A DNA stretch of 64,000 bases from Cytobacillus firmus (GCF_023612095.1 NZ_CP086235.1:3855501-3919500); one strand, 5' to 3'. Numbered from the stretch's first letter, positions 33,795-43,718 are shown. Notes: generated by a model not told the origin, from the sequence alone. Numbers and translations are program-made.

Positions 33795-35762
33795 TTGAGG
33801 CAATTAAAAAAGTCTTTTATCTTCTTTGTTACATTGCTTTTAATGACCATTTCTTCTGCGGCTTATGCAGAAAAGCCGGGTCTTGAAGACTTCCCGGAAC
33901 CCGCAGATGTGCAGTCCTGGGAGCTTCCTGAGGACATGACCTGGGAAGATTACCGGCCGGTGCCGGGAATTGACTGGCGTACGGCTGATATTGAGCCTGA
34001 AAGAGTATTACGGGGAGCACTTGTCATTGTCGATTTTCCTGACCGGGAGTTTATTTTAAGTCAGCCGGAGGGATCTGAAGTGGCAGGCAACCCTATTGGC
34101 ACCGGCAATATTCCGCGGGATGAAATCGGCCAGTTCTGGGTGGATTTCCTGAACAAGCCGCAGCCGCTGAATAATCATCGGACAATCAATGAATATTGGA
34201 GAGAAAATTCATATGGCAAATGGGCTGTTGAACTGGATTCATTCGGAACCTATCGGATGGACCACAATGAATTCCAGTACGGACTGAACGAATTCGGGCA
34301 GCAATCCAACATGCCTGAAGAGTATCAGGCAAAAAATTTAAGATCTGAAGCAATGGAAAAGGCGCAAGCCGATATCGCCGCTTCAGGCAAAAATTACGAT
34401 TTCACCTTCATCCTGCATGCCGGATATGATGAGTCAGGTGTCTGGCAGGAATTTGGGGAAATGATGTTCCAGACGGCAGAAGATGTGGCGAAGGAATTCG
34501 GTCCGCCTTTTGAAGGATTTCCGAATTCCGCCAATACCCGCTATGTCCCTTGGACTTCGTGGCTTGCCGCGAAAAGCATCTGGTCCAGTGCAAGCCGGGG
34601 CGTTTCCATCCAGGGTGAAAACGATGGAATGGGAACCTTCGCTCATGAATTTGGCCATATTATGAATTTGGGGGATAACTACAACAATCCATATGGAAAG
34701 CCTGTTTCCCGCTCCTATTCCGGACCTTGGGAATTAATGAGCCGGGGAAGCTTTAATGGTCCTGCAGGGCCTCATACACGCTGGATGGTCCTCCCTACTC
34801 TGGGCGGATCAGCGCCGGCACATCACATGCTCCGGAACAAAATCAAGCAAGGCTTCTTATCGGAAGATCAGTACTTGAACATCAGCCGGGAGGAATTGGC
34901 TCAATCCGGACCTGTGTTTACTGATATCCTGGCACGTGCGGTACCGGCCGGTGAAGAGTTTGGCCGCAATGCTCTTCACGGCATCAACATCAGCATGGAA
35001 GATCTGACGCCAAAAAATTCACTTGAGGATGACTGGCGTGCGGACATGCAGCGCGGGGAAAAATGGTACAACAACTATACGGTGGAAGTGGTGGACCGTG
35101 TAGGATTCGACTCCTTCACCCCAGATTCCGGCGTTCTTCTTGCCAAAACCAAAAATACGGAAGCAGCACCAAACATTTGGGTCATCGACTCTCATGCAGA
35201 AGACATTAACAAGGTTGACTTTAAACGTCCTGACGGAACAGAAGCTATGTATTCAAAAGGGGATTACAGACAGCTTTCCGATTCCCTCTTCAAAGCAGGC
35301 ACAGCAGATGGGGTTGTCAGCGAATATAAGGACGAGCATAACCGTCTTCACTTTTACATTTTAAATAAAAAGCTTGATAACGAAGGAGCCCTCTCCTATC
35401 GTGTCGCCGTCCGCCATATGGATGAGTCCGGCCCGGCCGCAAGAGGCGTCTCAGCCGAAAACAGCAAAGTCCAATTTGCCGCTCCCGGCAAGGTGGCAGC
35501 CTATTCCTTCAAGGTAACCAATACGGGCAATGCTGCAGATCTTATCCGCCTGAATGCCAAGACGGAAGCCGGCTGGGAGCTCATGCTTGAGCATAATGTG
35601 ATTGAAGTGCAAGCCGGTGAAACAGTGGAAGTTCCAGTTTACGTGAAAATTCCAAAAACCAAGCCTGTACCGACAAAGCTTACATTTACAAGCACCTCCG
35701 AAACCGATCCTGCCAAAACGGATACAGTTACAAGACGTGTTGGCCCTGGTGCGGGGAAATAA
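33795..35762 (+). CDS. Secreted M6-family metalloprotease, immune inhibitor A-like
   Basis: 655 residues from a TTG behind GGGAGG. A signal peptide ends with SSAAYAEK near residue 26. The M6 domain contains GTFAHEFGHIMNLGDNY, with the zinc ligands HExxH and a nearby aspartate, and GPWELMSRGSF. Near residues 550-640 a NEW3-like beta domain (YSFKVTNTGNAADLIRLNAK) closes the protein. It is shorter than classical InhA (about 790 residues) and lacks its C-terminal part. The likely role is extracellular protein degradation. Confidence 0.9.
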   Translation: MRQLKKSFIFFVTLLLMTISSAAYAEKPGLEDFPEPADVQSWELPEDMTWEDYRPVPGIDWRTADIEPERVLRGALVIVDFPDREFILSQPEGSEVAGNPIGTGNIPRDEIGQFWVDFLNKPQPLNNHRTINEYWRENSYGKWAVELDSFGTYRMDHNEFQYGLNEFGQQSNMPEEYQAKNLRSEAMEKAQADIAASGKNYDFTFILHAGYDESGVWQEFGEMMFQTAEDVAKEFGPPFEGFPNSANTRYVPWTSWLAAKSIWSSASRGVSIQGENDGMGTFAHEFGHIMNLGDNYNNPYGKPVSRSYSGPWELMSRGSFNGPAGPHTRWMVLPTLGGSAPAHHMLRNKIKQGFLSEDQYLNISREELAQSGPVFTDILARAVPAGEEFGRNALHGINISMEDLTPKNSLEDDWRADMQRGEKWYNNYTVEVVDRVGFDSFTPDSGVLLAKTKNTEAAPNIWVIDSHAEDINKVDFKRPDGTEAMYSKGDYRQLSDSLFKAGTADGVVSEYKDEHNRLHFYILNKKLDNEGALSYRVAVRHMDESGPAARGVSAENSKVQFAAPGKVAAYSFKVTNTGNAADLIRLNAKTEAGWELMLEHNVIEVQAGETVEVPVYVKIPKTKPVPTKLTFTSTSETDPAKTDTVTRRVGPGAGK

Positions 35763-35769
35763 ATGATTA

Positions 35770-35798
35770 AAAAAGGGACAGGCCCGCCTGTCCCTTTT
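35770..35798. terminator. GGGACAGG palindrome acting as terminator
   Basis: GGGACAGGCCCGCCTGTCCC is a perfect 8-bp stem with a 4-base loop. It is extended by AAAA/TTTT and lies between convergent stop codons. It shows that members of this repeat family can serve as terminators. Confidence 0.85.
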
Positions 35799-35805
35799 CA
35801 TTTGC

Positions 35806-36306
35806 CTACTCTCTTTCATGCAATTGGTTCTTATAAAACTTTAAAAATCCCACAAACACCATGACAGCACCAACCGTGTTGCACGCTACTCTGATCCAAT
35901 TGATCATCAGAAACTCCCTTGCGGTCTGTTTCAGAAATTCCACTGAATGAACACTCTGCCCCTCAATAAACATAATTTCATTTCTCGGCCATTCAAATAG
36001 CATGGAGACGAGCCCCAGTAGAATCATGACAAGAATACTTCCCAGAACCCAGCGGCGGGCAGATTTTAGTTTCCACACCAGAATCAGCGCCCCAGCCCCA
36101 GTGACCCAGCTCGCTAACCCAAGCGGCGGGAAAAACGTATGGGGACTCGCTGCCTCCATAAATTCCATAGAGACATCAAATGATTCCGGCACGTTATGAA
36201 AAATATTCGGATACACCATAAATACCTCCAATACAAAAGCCCCCAGCATAATCAAGGTGATCCATAAATATGAAACCATAAAGAAATACGTCAGTTTTTG
36301 CTTCAT
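35806..36306 (-). CDS. Membrane protein of unknown function, four spans
   Basis: 166 residues. Spans lie near 10-32, 62-80, 87-108 and 138-155; between the first two is a loop with VYPNIFHNVPESF. I do not recognise the family. Its ATG overlaps the stop of the upstream DUF6220-like gene by four bases, so the two are co-translated and may form one complex. Confidence 0.65.
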   Translation of the reverse strand: MKQKLTYFFMVSYLWITLIMLGAFVLEVFMVYPNIFHNVPESFDVSMEFMEAASPHTFFPPLGLASWVTGAGALILVWKLKSARRWVLGSILVMILLGLVSMLFEWPRNEIMFIEGQSVHSVEFLKQTAREFLMINWIRVACNTVGAVMVFVGFLKFYKNQLHERE

Positions 36307-36917
36307 TGCTTTTCCTCCCTCATCTTATGTTTCTTCTTATACTGCCAGGCAGGTACCATTACCGCGAATAAGGCAGCCAGATAAAACGGCAGAAATTTAA
36401 TCCCCACTGGCTGATCGAATACATAGAAACTGATGATTCCAATTAGATTAGATAAAATAACTCCGGCTGTTAATCCGCCTGCTGCACCAGCCAATATCCA
36501 AAGCAGCAGTCCTCTATTTTTTTCTTTGGAGCGAACAGACTCCTGCGGCGTCTTCCATACCTTTCGGACCGCAGCCGCGCCTGCCCCGAGAAACAGTACT
36601 CCCGCAACCGGGTGAAACGCTCCAAGCCAGCTGATTTTCCAGCCCATATTGGCAGTGAAATACATGGCAAACAGCAGCAGGAAAACGGCCATCATTTCCT
36701 TATAAATCCGTTTAAAAAATCCTCCTGCCAGCGCACTCAGCATCATCAGCACCGGAATGGCATAGCCAAACAAATGCACAAACATTTTATGGGCGGCCCA
36801 CTTGGACGGATCCCCAAAGATCGACATCCCCGCCAGCAAAAACTGAATCAGCAGGCAGCCCAGGTAAACCAATCCCAATCCTATATAACTATTTTCAGCC
36901 AATGTTCTTTTTGGCAT
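36303..36917 (-). CDS. DUF6220-like membrane protein
   Basis: 204 residues from an ATG preceded by GAGGGG. Six or so membrane spans. LIQFLLAGMSIFGDPSKWAA then HKMFVHLFGY and ISWLGAFHPVAGVLFLGAGA resemble DUF6220, where histidines in the spans suggest haem or proton binding. The function is unknown. It lies downstream of a two-component system but is separated from it by a terminator. Confidence 0.6.
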   Translation of the reverse strand: MPKRTLAENSYIGLGLVYLGCLLIQFLLAGMSIFGDPSKWAAHKMFVHLFGYAIPVLMMLSALAGGFFKRIYKEMMAVFLLLFAMYFTANMGWKISWLGAFHPVAGVLFLGAGAAAVRKVWKTPQESVRSKEKNRGLLLWILAGAAGGLTAGVILSNLIGIISFYVFDQPVGIKFLPFYLAALFAVMVPAWQYKKKHKMREEKQ

Positions 36918-37023
36918 TTTCTTCGTCCCCTCTCCTGTTTTCTTTACAAAACCCATTCTAAGCGGGGGTTCTAACAGCACTCTTATCAATTTCTTACAGA
37001 ATTATTAAATCCGGAAATAAAAA

Positions 37024-37051
37024 AAGAACGCATAGAAATCTATACGCTCTT
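37024..37051 (-). terminator. Intrinsic terminator of the two-component operon
   Basis: On the minus strand AAGAGCGTATAGA pairs with TCTATGCGTTCTT (one G-U), followed by seven T. It overlaps the regulator's stop codon. Confidence 0.8.
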
Positions 37052-37739
37052 ACCGTTTAAATCGATAGCCCACGCCCCAAACCGTTTCGATATTGTCCGG
37101 TTGGGATGGGTCTATTTCAATTTTCTCCCTCAGCCTTCTGATATGAACTGTCACGGTTGTGACATCCCCATAGAAATCAAATCCCCACACCTGCTCGAGC
37201 AGATGCTCTTTGCTGAACACCTGGTTCGGGGAGGAAGCCATGAACAGCAGCAGGTCGAACTCCTTGGCCGTAAGGGTTTTTTCCTCGTTGTTCACAAATA
37301 CTTTGCGGGTTACCGGCTGAATCAGCAAATCCCCAATCCTGATGTCCTCGTCCTTGCCGGGGCCGCTGGAAGTCAGCCTGTCATACCGTGCTATATGCGC
37401 CTTCACCCTGGCGATCAATTGATTGGGGTTAAAAGGCTTGGCAATATAATCATCCGCTCCCCGGCCCAATCCCCTGATCATATCAATGTCCTCATTTTTT
37501 GCCGTCACCATAATAATGGGTATCTCTGAAACCTCCCTGATTTTTTTGCATACTTCATAGCCGTCCATATCAGGAAGCATCAAGTCCAATAGCACCAGCC
37601 GATAAGCGTTTGTTTTTAAGCGGTCCAGCCCTTCCTGACCCGTTGCCGCAATATCTGCCTCATACTGGTTCAATTCCAGGTAATCCCGTTCGAGCTCAGC
37701 AATACTAAGCTCGTCTTCTATGATTAAGATTTTTTCCAA
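37050..37739 (-). CDS. OmpR-family response regulator
   Basis: 229 residues. Receiver domain with LIIEDE, the phosphoacceptor in VLLDLMLPDMDG, and YIAKPF; winged-helix domain ending TVWGVGYRFKR. The start overlaps the kinase gene by 35 bases. The order is kinase first and regulator second, the reverse of the common Bacillus order. No target gene is evident; the membrane proteins downstream are candidates only by position. Confidence 0.9.
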   Translation of the reverse strand: MEKILIIEDELSIAELERDYLELNQYEADIAATGQEGLDRLKTNAYRLVLLDLMLPDMDGYEVCKKIREVSEIPIIMVTAKNEDIDMIRGLGRGADDYIAKPFNPNQLIARVKAHIARYDRLTSSGPGKDEDIRIGDLLIQPVTRKVFVNNEEKTLTAKEFDLLLFMASSPNQVFSKEHLLEQVWGFDFYGDVTTVTVHIRRLREKIEIDPSQPDNIETVWGVGYRFKR

Positions 37740-38832
37740 TCATCTTCCCCCCTTTTTTTAACGTAAAAAAGATACTAAGCCCCTGTCCGGCTCCGCCACT
37801 TGCCCAAACGGTCCCCCCGTGGCCTTCAATGATTTTTTTTACAATCGCAAGACCCAGCCCGCTGCCGCCTGTGGCAGAATTCCGGGATACATCCGTACGG
37901 TAAAAGCGGTCAAATAAATGAGGCAGCTCGTCGTGTGAAACGCCAGCACCATTATCCTGAATTTCAACCGTGACGTCCTCCTCTTTTGACGACAGCCTGA
38001 CCACTAGTTCTTTCTTGCCTTCCTTCATGTATTTCAAGCTATTCTGCACAATATTGCCAACAACGCGATTCAATTTCTCCCTGTCAGCCTGCACCCGATA
38101 CGATTCATTCGGCTCGTATTCAAGACGGAGACTAACAGGCTGTCCCTCCAGATTAAACTGAAGCTCCTCGAGGTAATCATCAAAGTAGGACGCTAAATCC
38201 AGCTCCCTCAACTCATAAGGAACATTCGGCAAATCAAGCTTGGAATACAATAAAAGCTCCGAGATCAAAGTTTCCATATCATCCGCCTTTTTTTCAATCG
38301 TACCCAAATATCGTTCCATCTTTTCCGGCGTATTCGCCACCCCATCTGATATACCGCGGATATAGCCTTTAATGCTCGTTAAAGGGGTTTTTAAATCATG
38401 GGAAATGCTCGCAATCAATTCCTTCTGATTTTCTTCATACTGCTTTTGAATGGCTGCCGCTTCCTTCAATCGGCTTCTCATGCTTTCAAACGCCATGGCC
38501 AGCTCGTTCAGCTCATCCTTTTTCCCGGTAACCTCTATTTCTGTATCCAGGTTTCCTCCGCTAATATCATTTGCCGACTGCTTCAGCCGGAGAAGCGGAG
38601 CAATGATGCTTTTCGAAACAAGGAAAGTCAGGATTCCATTGGTCAAAACCAGCACCCCGACCAGCAAATAAATCCGAATCGACCGGAAAAATTCGAGATC
38701 CTTCTGATCCACCGTACCTTTCACAGGATAAAACAGTACATACCCAATGACCATTTCCAGCAGCAAAAATAAAACAACAGGGAGCAGCACCATCCCTATA
38801 TTCGATAAAATCAATCGTTTTTTAATCGACAT
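37705..38832 (-). CDS. Sensor histidine kinase with HAMP domain
   Basis: 375 residues. Two membrane helices (about 10-33 and 50-72) with a short outside loop of roughly 17 residues, a HAMP domain (about 73-125), then the DHp motif SISHDLKTPLTSIKGYI with the phosphorylated histidine, and the ATPase domain with NIVQNSLKYM, DNGAGVSH and GSGLGLAI. The small outside loop suggests sensing within or at the membrane. It is co-transcribed with the regulator. Confidence 0.9.
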   Translation of the reverse strand: MSIKKRLILSNIGMVLLPVVLFLLLEMVIGYVLFYPVKGTVDQKDLEFFRSIRIYLLVGVLVLTNGILTFLVSKSIIAPLLRLKQSANDISGGNLDTEIEVTGKKDELNELAMAFESMRSRLKEAAAIQKQYEENQKELIASISHDLKTPLTSIKGYIRGISDGVANTPEKMERYLGTIEKKADDMETLISELLLYSKLDLPNVPYELRELDLASYFDDYLEELQFNLEGQPVSLRLEYEPNESYRVQADREKLNRVVGNIVQNSLKYMKEGKKELVVRLSSKEEDVTVEIQDNGAGVSHDELPHLFDRFYRTDVSRNSATGGSGLGLAIVKKIIEGHGGTVWASGGAGQGLSIFFTLKKGGKMIGKNLNHRRRA

Positions 38833-39053
38833 CCTGTCACTCCTGCTTTTTTAATAAGACGGAAACCTCTCCAGAATAAATATAAGGTTAAGTTCTAACC
38901 GAAACCTTATGCATATATTACAAAACTCTTAACAAAGTTTTATGTGCTTCCTATTATTTACTGTGAAAGCATGGGATTCTGCCCCTCTTGATGGTATGCA
39001 TGTATAGAAATGACAGGTTCACAAATAATATGAAAAAACACAGAGGTATTGCT

Positions 39054-40549
39054 ATGAAGAGAAAGAGCAACCGACTTAATGACGGCATCGGCACCTCCCA
39101 TTCAATCCATCAGAATTGGGTTGAAACTTTTTCTGATTCAAATGACTTTGTTCATTATCATACTTCATCAATAGATAATCATCCATTTTGGATAGCCTAT
39201 TTTCGCACGCTTATATCAGCAGACATTCTGCATAAGGATGTTCTTCCATACATACAGGGCCGCCTTTCCTTAATCGAGCTAAAAGACATCATTCCGATTC
39301 AGGAAATGATTATCACCAGCGATTCGGATGAAATCATTCAAAACATGATGAACGGCTACATGGCCATTCAATTACATCCTCATGATGAGGATTGTTTATT
39401 AGTGAATATCGCAAACAGTAAATTTCGCGATGTAGGAGTTCCAATATTGGAAGCCTCTGCAATAGGTCCTCAAATTGGGTTTATTGAGGAATTGGATATT
39501 AATATTAACCTCATCCGAAAGAGATTGCCTATAGCTGACCTTATCGTAAAGGAAATGACCGTAGGAAATTTATCGAAAACAAAAGTAGCCGTTCTATATG
39601 TGAAAGGGATAGCAGATCCGGAGAATATAAACACCGTCATTCAAAGAATTACAGACATACAGTATGAACACATCCAGGATAGTTCCTATATCTCGGCTAT
39701 GATCGAGGACAATTCCAATTCTTTGTTTCCCCAATCTATTTCAACAGAAAGATCAGACAGGGTGGCAGCGGGGCTTACAGAGGGAAAGGTTATCATTGCC
39801 GTTGATGGGTCACCCAATCTGATAATCCTGCCCGTCACGTTTATGGAATCCTTTATTGCAATGGAGGATTATAATTATTCATGGATTATCAGTAATTTCT
39901 TCCGTTTATTGCGCTTTGCTTCCTTATTTATTTCAGCATTTGTCACTCCTATGTATGTGGCGATCATGACCTATCATTACGAATTAATTCCAGCTCGTCT
40001 GCTGGAGCCGCTTGTTGGATCAAGAGCAACAGTTCCCTTCCCCCTTTTCTGGAAGCATTGTTTTTAGCGCTAATGATCGAAATGGTAAAGGAGGCAGGGA
40101 TCCGATTACCGCTAAAAATTGGGCAATCGTTGGGTGTCGTAGGCGGTATTGTCATCGGCCAGGCAGTGGTGGAAGCCGGATTAACCAGCAATGTGCTGCT
40201 GATTATCGTGGGGCTTGGAACATTGGCTTCCTACACATCCCCCGTGTATAAATTCAGCAATACCATCCGCTTTATTAAGTTTCCGATCATTTTTTTAGCC
40301 GCTTGGCTCGGCCTATTGGGCGTATATCTTAGCTTAATTTATATATTGATACACATACTAAGGCTGACGTCACTTGGACGGCCATATATAAGCAATTATC
40401 CTATGCGGAGAACCGCATTTCAGGACTTATGGATCAGACTCCCTTTTTCCATGCAAAAAGATAACCCCCAAAATTTAAGGCCGCAAAAAAAGAAAAAGTT
40501 TTCAGGAAACCAAAAGAATCCTGAGCCATTGAATGATTTTTACGAATAA
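39054..40549 (+). pseudogene. gerA-like: GerA-type germination receptor A subunit, frameshifted
   Basis: The ATG at 39054 follows GAGGT. The first frame gives residues 1-337 with the soluble GerA domain (FRDVGVPILEASAIGPQIGF) and first membrane helices, then reads PFPLFWKHCF and stops at 40067. The other frame continues LEALFLALMIEMVKEAGIRL to 40549. Five C at 40040-40044 should be six: with one more base the join reads TVPFPPFLEALFLALMIE and yields one protein of about 498 residues, the normal GerA size. It is the A subunit of a nutrient receptor in the spore inner membrane. Confidence 0.85.
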
Positions 40550-40567
40550 TGATATAGGGTGATTCGT

Positions 40568-41653
40568 TTGAAAGTGAACATAAGGCACCAGGTCTCCCCT
40601 TATTTAGTCTTTTTCATCATTTACAACTCACAGGTGGGTGTGGGGATTTTAAGTTTTCAAAGAACAATTGCAGAAAAAGCGGGATATGATGCATGGATAG
40701 GTGTCCTCGCCGCAGGATGTTTGGTTCAGGTCTTTATTTGGGTTATGTATAAATTGCTTGGAAAAGCACAAGGGGATATCATCGATGTTCACACAGCTTC
40801 CTTCGGCAATTTCCTTGGAAAATTCCTAAGCTTCTTCATCATCAGCTATTATGCTTTAGCAAGTGTGTCTGTAATGCTTAAATTCATAGAAATTATCCAG
40901 GTTTGGATGTTTCCAGCCATACCTTCCTGGATTATTTCCATGTTGATTCTAATACTTGTATATTATTGCATTTCCGGAGGATTTCGCGTTGTTGTCGGCT
41001 TGTCATTTTTATCTTTTCTTTTCCCGCAGCTATGGGTCTTAGTCCTCTATATATTTCCATTGAAGCTTGCTCATTTTTCCAATTTGGTTCCCATCATGAA
41101 TCACTCCGTTATGGACATGCTGGACTCTGTTAAGAGCTCGGTGTACACCCTAGCAGGAACAGAGACACTATTAATGGTTTATCCATTTATCCGGAATCCT
41201 GATAAATCCAGAAAGTTTGCTCATCTGGGTGTGCTTTTTACTACATTGCTCTATGCCCTCTCTTCTATTGTGTCTTTCAGCTTTTATAGTGAAAACCAGT
41301 TAAAAACCACCATCTGGCCTGAGCTTTCACTTACTAAAGTCATTAAGTTTTCTTATTTGGAGCGCTTTGAATATTTATATATCTCTATGTATTCAATGGT
41401 TGTCACCGCATTGATTTCGCTGTTGTTATGGTGTTCAAGCAGGGGGTTAAAGAAAATCTTTCATGTGAAGCAAAAGTATGCTTTATGGGGCCTTATTTTA
41501 TTCAGTGCAGGGTTGAGTCTAATAAATAATGAGCATTTTAATGAGATGCTGGATAAATATATTACGCAGATGAATTTGTACGTCTTTTACGTCTATATCC
41601 CTCTGCTTCTGATTTATTTCACTTTGTTTAAAAGGGGGCATCAAGGTGGGTAG
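40568..41653 (+). CDS. gerB-like: GerB-type germination receptor subunit
   Basis: 361 residues from a TTG after AGGGTG; a GTG three codons earlier is possible. Ten membrane spans of the spore-germination branch of the amino acid/polyamine transporter superfamily. The N-terminal FIIYNSQVGVGILSFQRTIA and DAWIGVLAAG are family marks. In germination receptors the B subunit binds the nutrient. It is the second gene of a ger operon and overlaps the C gene by eight bases. Confidence 0.92.
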   Translation: MKVNIRHQVSPYLVFFIIYNSQVGVGILSFQRTIAEKAGYDAWIGVLAAGCLVQVFIWVMYKLLGKAQGDIIDVHTASFGNFLGKFLSFFIISYYALASVSVMLKFIEIIQVWMFPAIPSWIISMLILILVYYCISGGFRVVVGLSFLSFLFPQLWVLVLYIFPLKLAHFSNLVPIMNHSVMDMLDSVKSSVYTLAGTETLLMVYPFIRNPDKSRKFAHLGVLFTTLLYALSSIVSFSFYSENQLKTTIWPELSLTKVIKFSYLERFEYLYISMYSMVVTALISLLLWCSSRGLKKIFHVKQKYALWGLILFSAGLSLINNEHFNEMLDKYITQMNLYVFYVYIPLLLIYFTLFKRGHQGG

Positions 41654-42728
41654 CCGCTCAGTATTATCGATCTTCTTCATCCTTTTCCTATCCGGGTGTT
41701 CCCTGCTCCCAACCCGTATTGTCAATGAGGTCGGGATGATACAGGGTGTGGGCTATGATTTGGCCGATGAAGGAGAGATTGAAGGGACCGTTGCCTATCC
41801 AGTCTTTAAGAAAGAAGGTTCAACAACCGAAGTCAAATCAGCATCCGGATATTCCAGCAAGGAAATAAGGGAAAAATTAAATAATGAAACACAGCTTCGT
41901 TTAGTCAGCGGACAGCTCAGGCTGGCTCTTTATGGGAAGTCACTGGCAGAAAGCGGGATCAATGATTTTATCGATACCTTAAACCGGGATCCCTTTATCG
42001 GAAGCATCGTTCAATTGGCGATTGTGGACGGGGAAACGAAAGAGCTAATGAACCTGAATAAATATCAGAGTGAGAATATTTCCATTTACCTCCAGGAAAT
42101 GCTGGATCAAAACATGGAGTTCGGAACGCTTCCAAAAACCAATCTGCAAACTTTTTTATTTCAATTATTTCAGACAGGTCAAGATGCATACTTACCTTTA
42201 TTAAAAAATGTGAATGGTACCATCAGAATAACTGGTTTAGCGGTTTTTAAAGATGATAGCTTTATTGCTTCCATTCCAAGGGAAGACATATTTATGTTCA
42301 AAACATTGCTTAAAAAGAACAAAAACAATGGTACGCAGGCGTTTGTGCTGGAAAATGGGGATAAGGTGGTACTGGAAACCCTTTATTCAAATCCTAAATA
42401 TAAAATAAATATGGTTCAGGGAAAGCCGGAGTTTTCCATTCACCTAAAAATGAAAACAAAACTTCAGGAATATTCTTCATCTGAGAAAAAAAGACAGACT
42501 TTCGATAGTAAGAAATATCAGGATAAAGTAGAGAAGGAACTAGAAAAAAAAGCTCTTACTTTCATAAATAGGCTTAAAGAGGAGCAGGTTGATCCTCTAG
42601 GGCTGGGAGCAAAATTCAGGGAGCATGACCGTGCCTTTGATGAACAACAATGGAAGATGCATTACCCAAATGTCAAAGTGTCCATAAAAGCCGATGTGGA
42701 AATAGAGCAGACTGGAACAATCAATTAA
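41646..42728 (+). CDS. gerC-like: GerC-type germination receptor lipoprotein
   Basis: 360 residues starting with GTG seven bases after GGGGG. The lipobox FLSGC near residue 18 gives a lipid-anchored protein. GMIQGVGYDLADEGEIEGTV and the C-terminal DPLGLGAKFREHD are typical of GerAC proteins. It completes the A-B-C receptor set. Because the A gene is frameshifted, this subunit may have no working complex. Confidence 0.92.
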   Translation: MGSRSVLSIFFILFLSGCSLLPTRIVNEVGMIQGVGYDLADEGEIEGTVAYPVFKKEGSTTEVKSASGYSSKEIREKLNNETQLRLVSGQLRLALYGKSLAESGINDFIDTLNRDPFIGSIVQLAIVDGETKELMNLNKYQSENISIYLQEMLDQNMEFGTLPKTNLQTFLFQLFQTGQDAYLPLLKNVNGTIRITGLAVFKDDSFIASIPREDIFMFKTLLKKNKNNGTQAFVLENGDKVVLETLYSNPKYKINMVQGKPEFSIHLKMKTKLQEYSSSEKKRQTFDSKKYQDKVEKELEKKALTFINRLKEEQVDPLGLGAKFREHDRAFDEQQWKMHYPNVKVSIKADVEIEQTGTIN

Positions 42729-42741
42729 CTGGATCAAAAAA

Positions 42742-42760
42742 AGCTGCCTGATCAGCAGCT
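42742..42760 (-). terminator. Intrinsic terminator
   Basis: AGCTGC pairs with GCAGCT, followed by seven T on the minus strand. It lies between convergent genes; it mainly suits the minus strand. Confidence 0.6.
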
Positions 42761-42762
42761 GA

Positions 42763-43248
42763 TTATGAAGGCTTTTGTGCCCAAGTGGTACGAAACTTGA
42801 ACATCGAAATGATCATGACTGAAGATAAGATAATGGCTCCGCCGTCCGTAATCGCACTTGGCAGGATCCCTAACACGCCATAAACGTCATTAACTGCTGT
42901 CCACATTGATGAAGGAATCATAATAGGACCAGTGGCTTGCGTGACATTAACGATTAAGATGATACACCATAATATTTTTGAGCGGCTATTTAAAGCCAAT
43001 ATACCTAACGCATTTCCAGCAATGTATAAACACCCGACAATCCTAAAACCAAATGTGAATTCGATTGCTTCACCAGCAGGATCCGCTACTCCCGCCATTT
43101 GCATCATGGTTTCAATAAGTGTCGGATTTATAATAATAAAATTGTGAATGGCTGTCCCCATGGTAAAAAGAATGGAACATAAAAAAATGGTCATTTGCAG
43201 CTTTTGGGTTGCAGCTGAATCTGTTAATTGATGTTTCACTTGTGGCAT
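42763..43248 (-). CDS. Four-span membrane protein, unknown
   Basis: 161 residues. Spans near 18-40, 68-88, 93-112 and 128-148. Between the first two a polar stretch reads TLIETMMQMAGVADPAGEAI. I do not recognise a family. A sequence of this length with evenly spaced helices and no catalytic residues would suit a small sensor or transport accessory, but that is a guess. Confidence 0.6.
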   Translation of the reverse strand: MPQVKHQLTDSAATQKLQMTIFLCSILFTMGTAIHNFIIINPTLIETMMQMAGVADPAGEAIEFTFGFRIVGCLYIAGNALGILALNSRSKILWCIILIVNVTQATGPIMIPSSMWTAVNDVYGVLGILPSAITDGGAIILSSVMIISMFKFRTTWAQKPS

Positions 43249-43469
43249 TTATCTTCATCCTCTTCCTGACTCTTTATATATCAAATGTAACATGGTCCAT
43301 TTATAGTATCGTGAGCCTCCGGTTCAATTTTTATCTAAGTCTTGGGATTTAGTCTATCGCAGGAAATGGACCAGAAGCTGTTCCTTAATAAAAGCCCTTT
43401 TGTTCTAGAATTAAAAAATCCGCCAATCAGACAGCCAATATTCGCACTTTTTTTGTCACCCATAGAAAA

Positions 43470-43492
43470 AAGCCTTTCTCAGCGAAAGGCTT
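43470..43492. terminator. Intrinsic terminator-like hairpin
   Basis: AAGCCTTTC pairs perfectly with GAAAGGCTT around a 5-base loop, with a run of A upstream (T on the minus strand). It lies about 225 bases from any gene end, in a 470-base gene-free stretch that otherwise holds only repeats. Confidence 0.6.
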
Positions 43493-43562
43493 CTCTAATC
43501 TGCAAAGTATGGCCTATTAGAATCATTACCCTCTATGTTTTATCAGAAATAGGTGAGAAAGT

Positions 43563-43593
43563 GGGACAGAGGGACAGGTGTAATGTCCCTCCC
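43563..43593. repeat. GGGACAGAGGGACAGG-type palindromic repeat
   Basis: GGGACAGAGGGACAGG is followed within seven bases by TGTCCC. The arrangement is the same as at 51641. Confidence 0.75.
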
Positions 43594-43595
43594 TA

Positions 43596-43650
43596 GTTCG
43601 GACTCACCCACGAGATTTTCGCTTTTTGTGTCTGAAGCTCCTCCAGCCCA
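43596..43650. repeat. Single worn 52-bp repeat unit
   Basis: GTTCGGACTC, then TTTTCGC, TTTTTGTGTCTGAAGC and TCCAG follow the order of the units at 20448, with changes. It adjoins a GGGACAGG palindrome. Confidence 0.55.
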
Positions 43651-43718
43651 ATGGTAAAAAGCATCAAAAAAAGTGCACAGATTCATTCTGCACACCAGCT
43701 CCCCGCCTTACACCAACC

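Noticed and set aside
43342..43596. 84-residue plus-strand frame
   Set aside because: It contains a terminator-like hairpin and part of a GGGACAGG repeat and has no ribosome site or protein-like composition.
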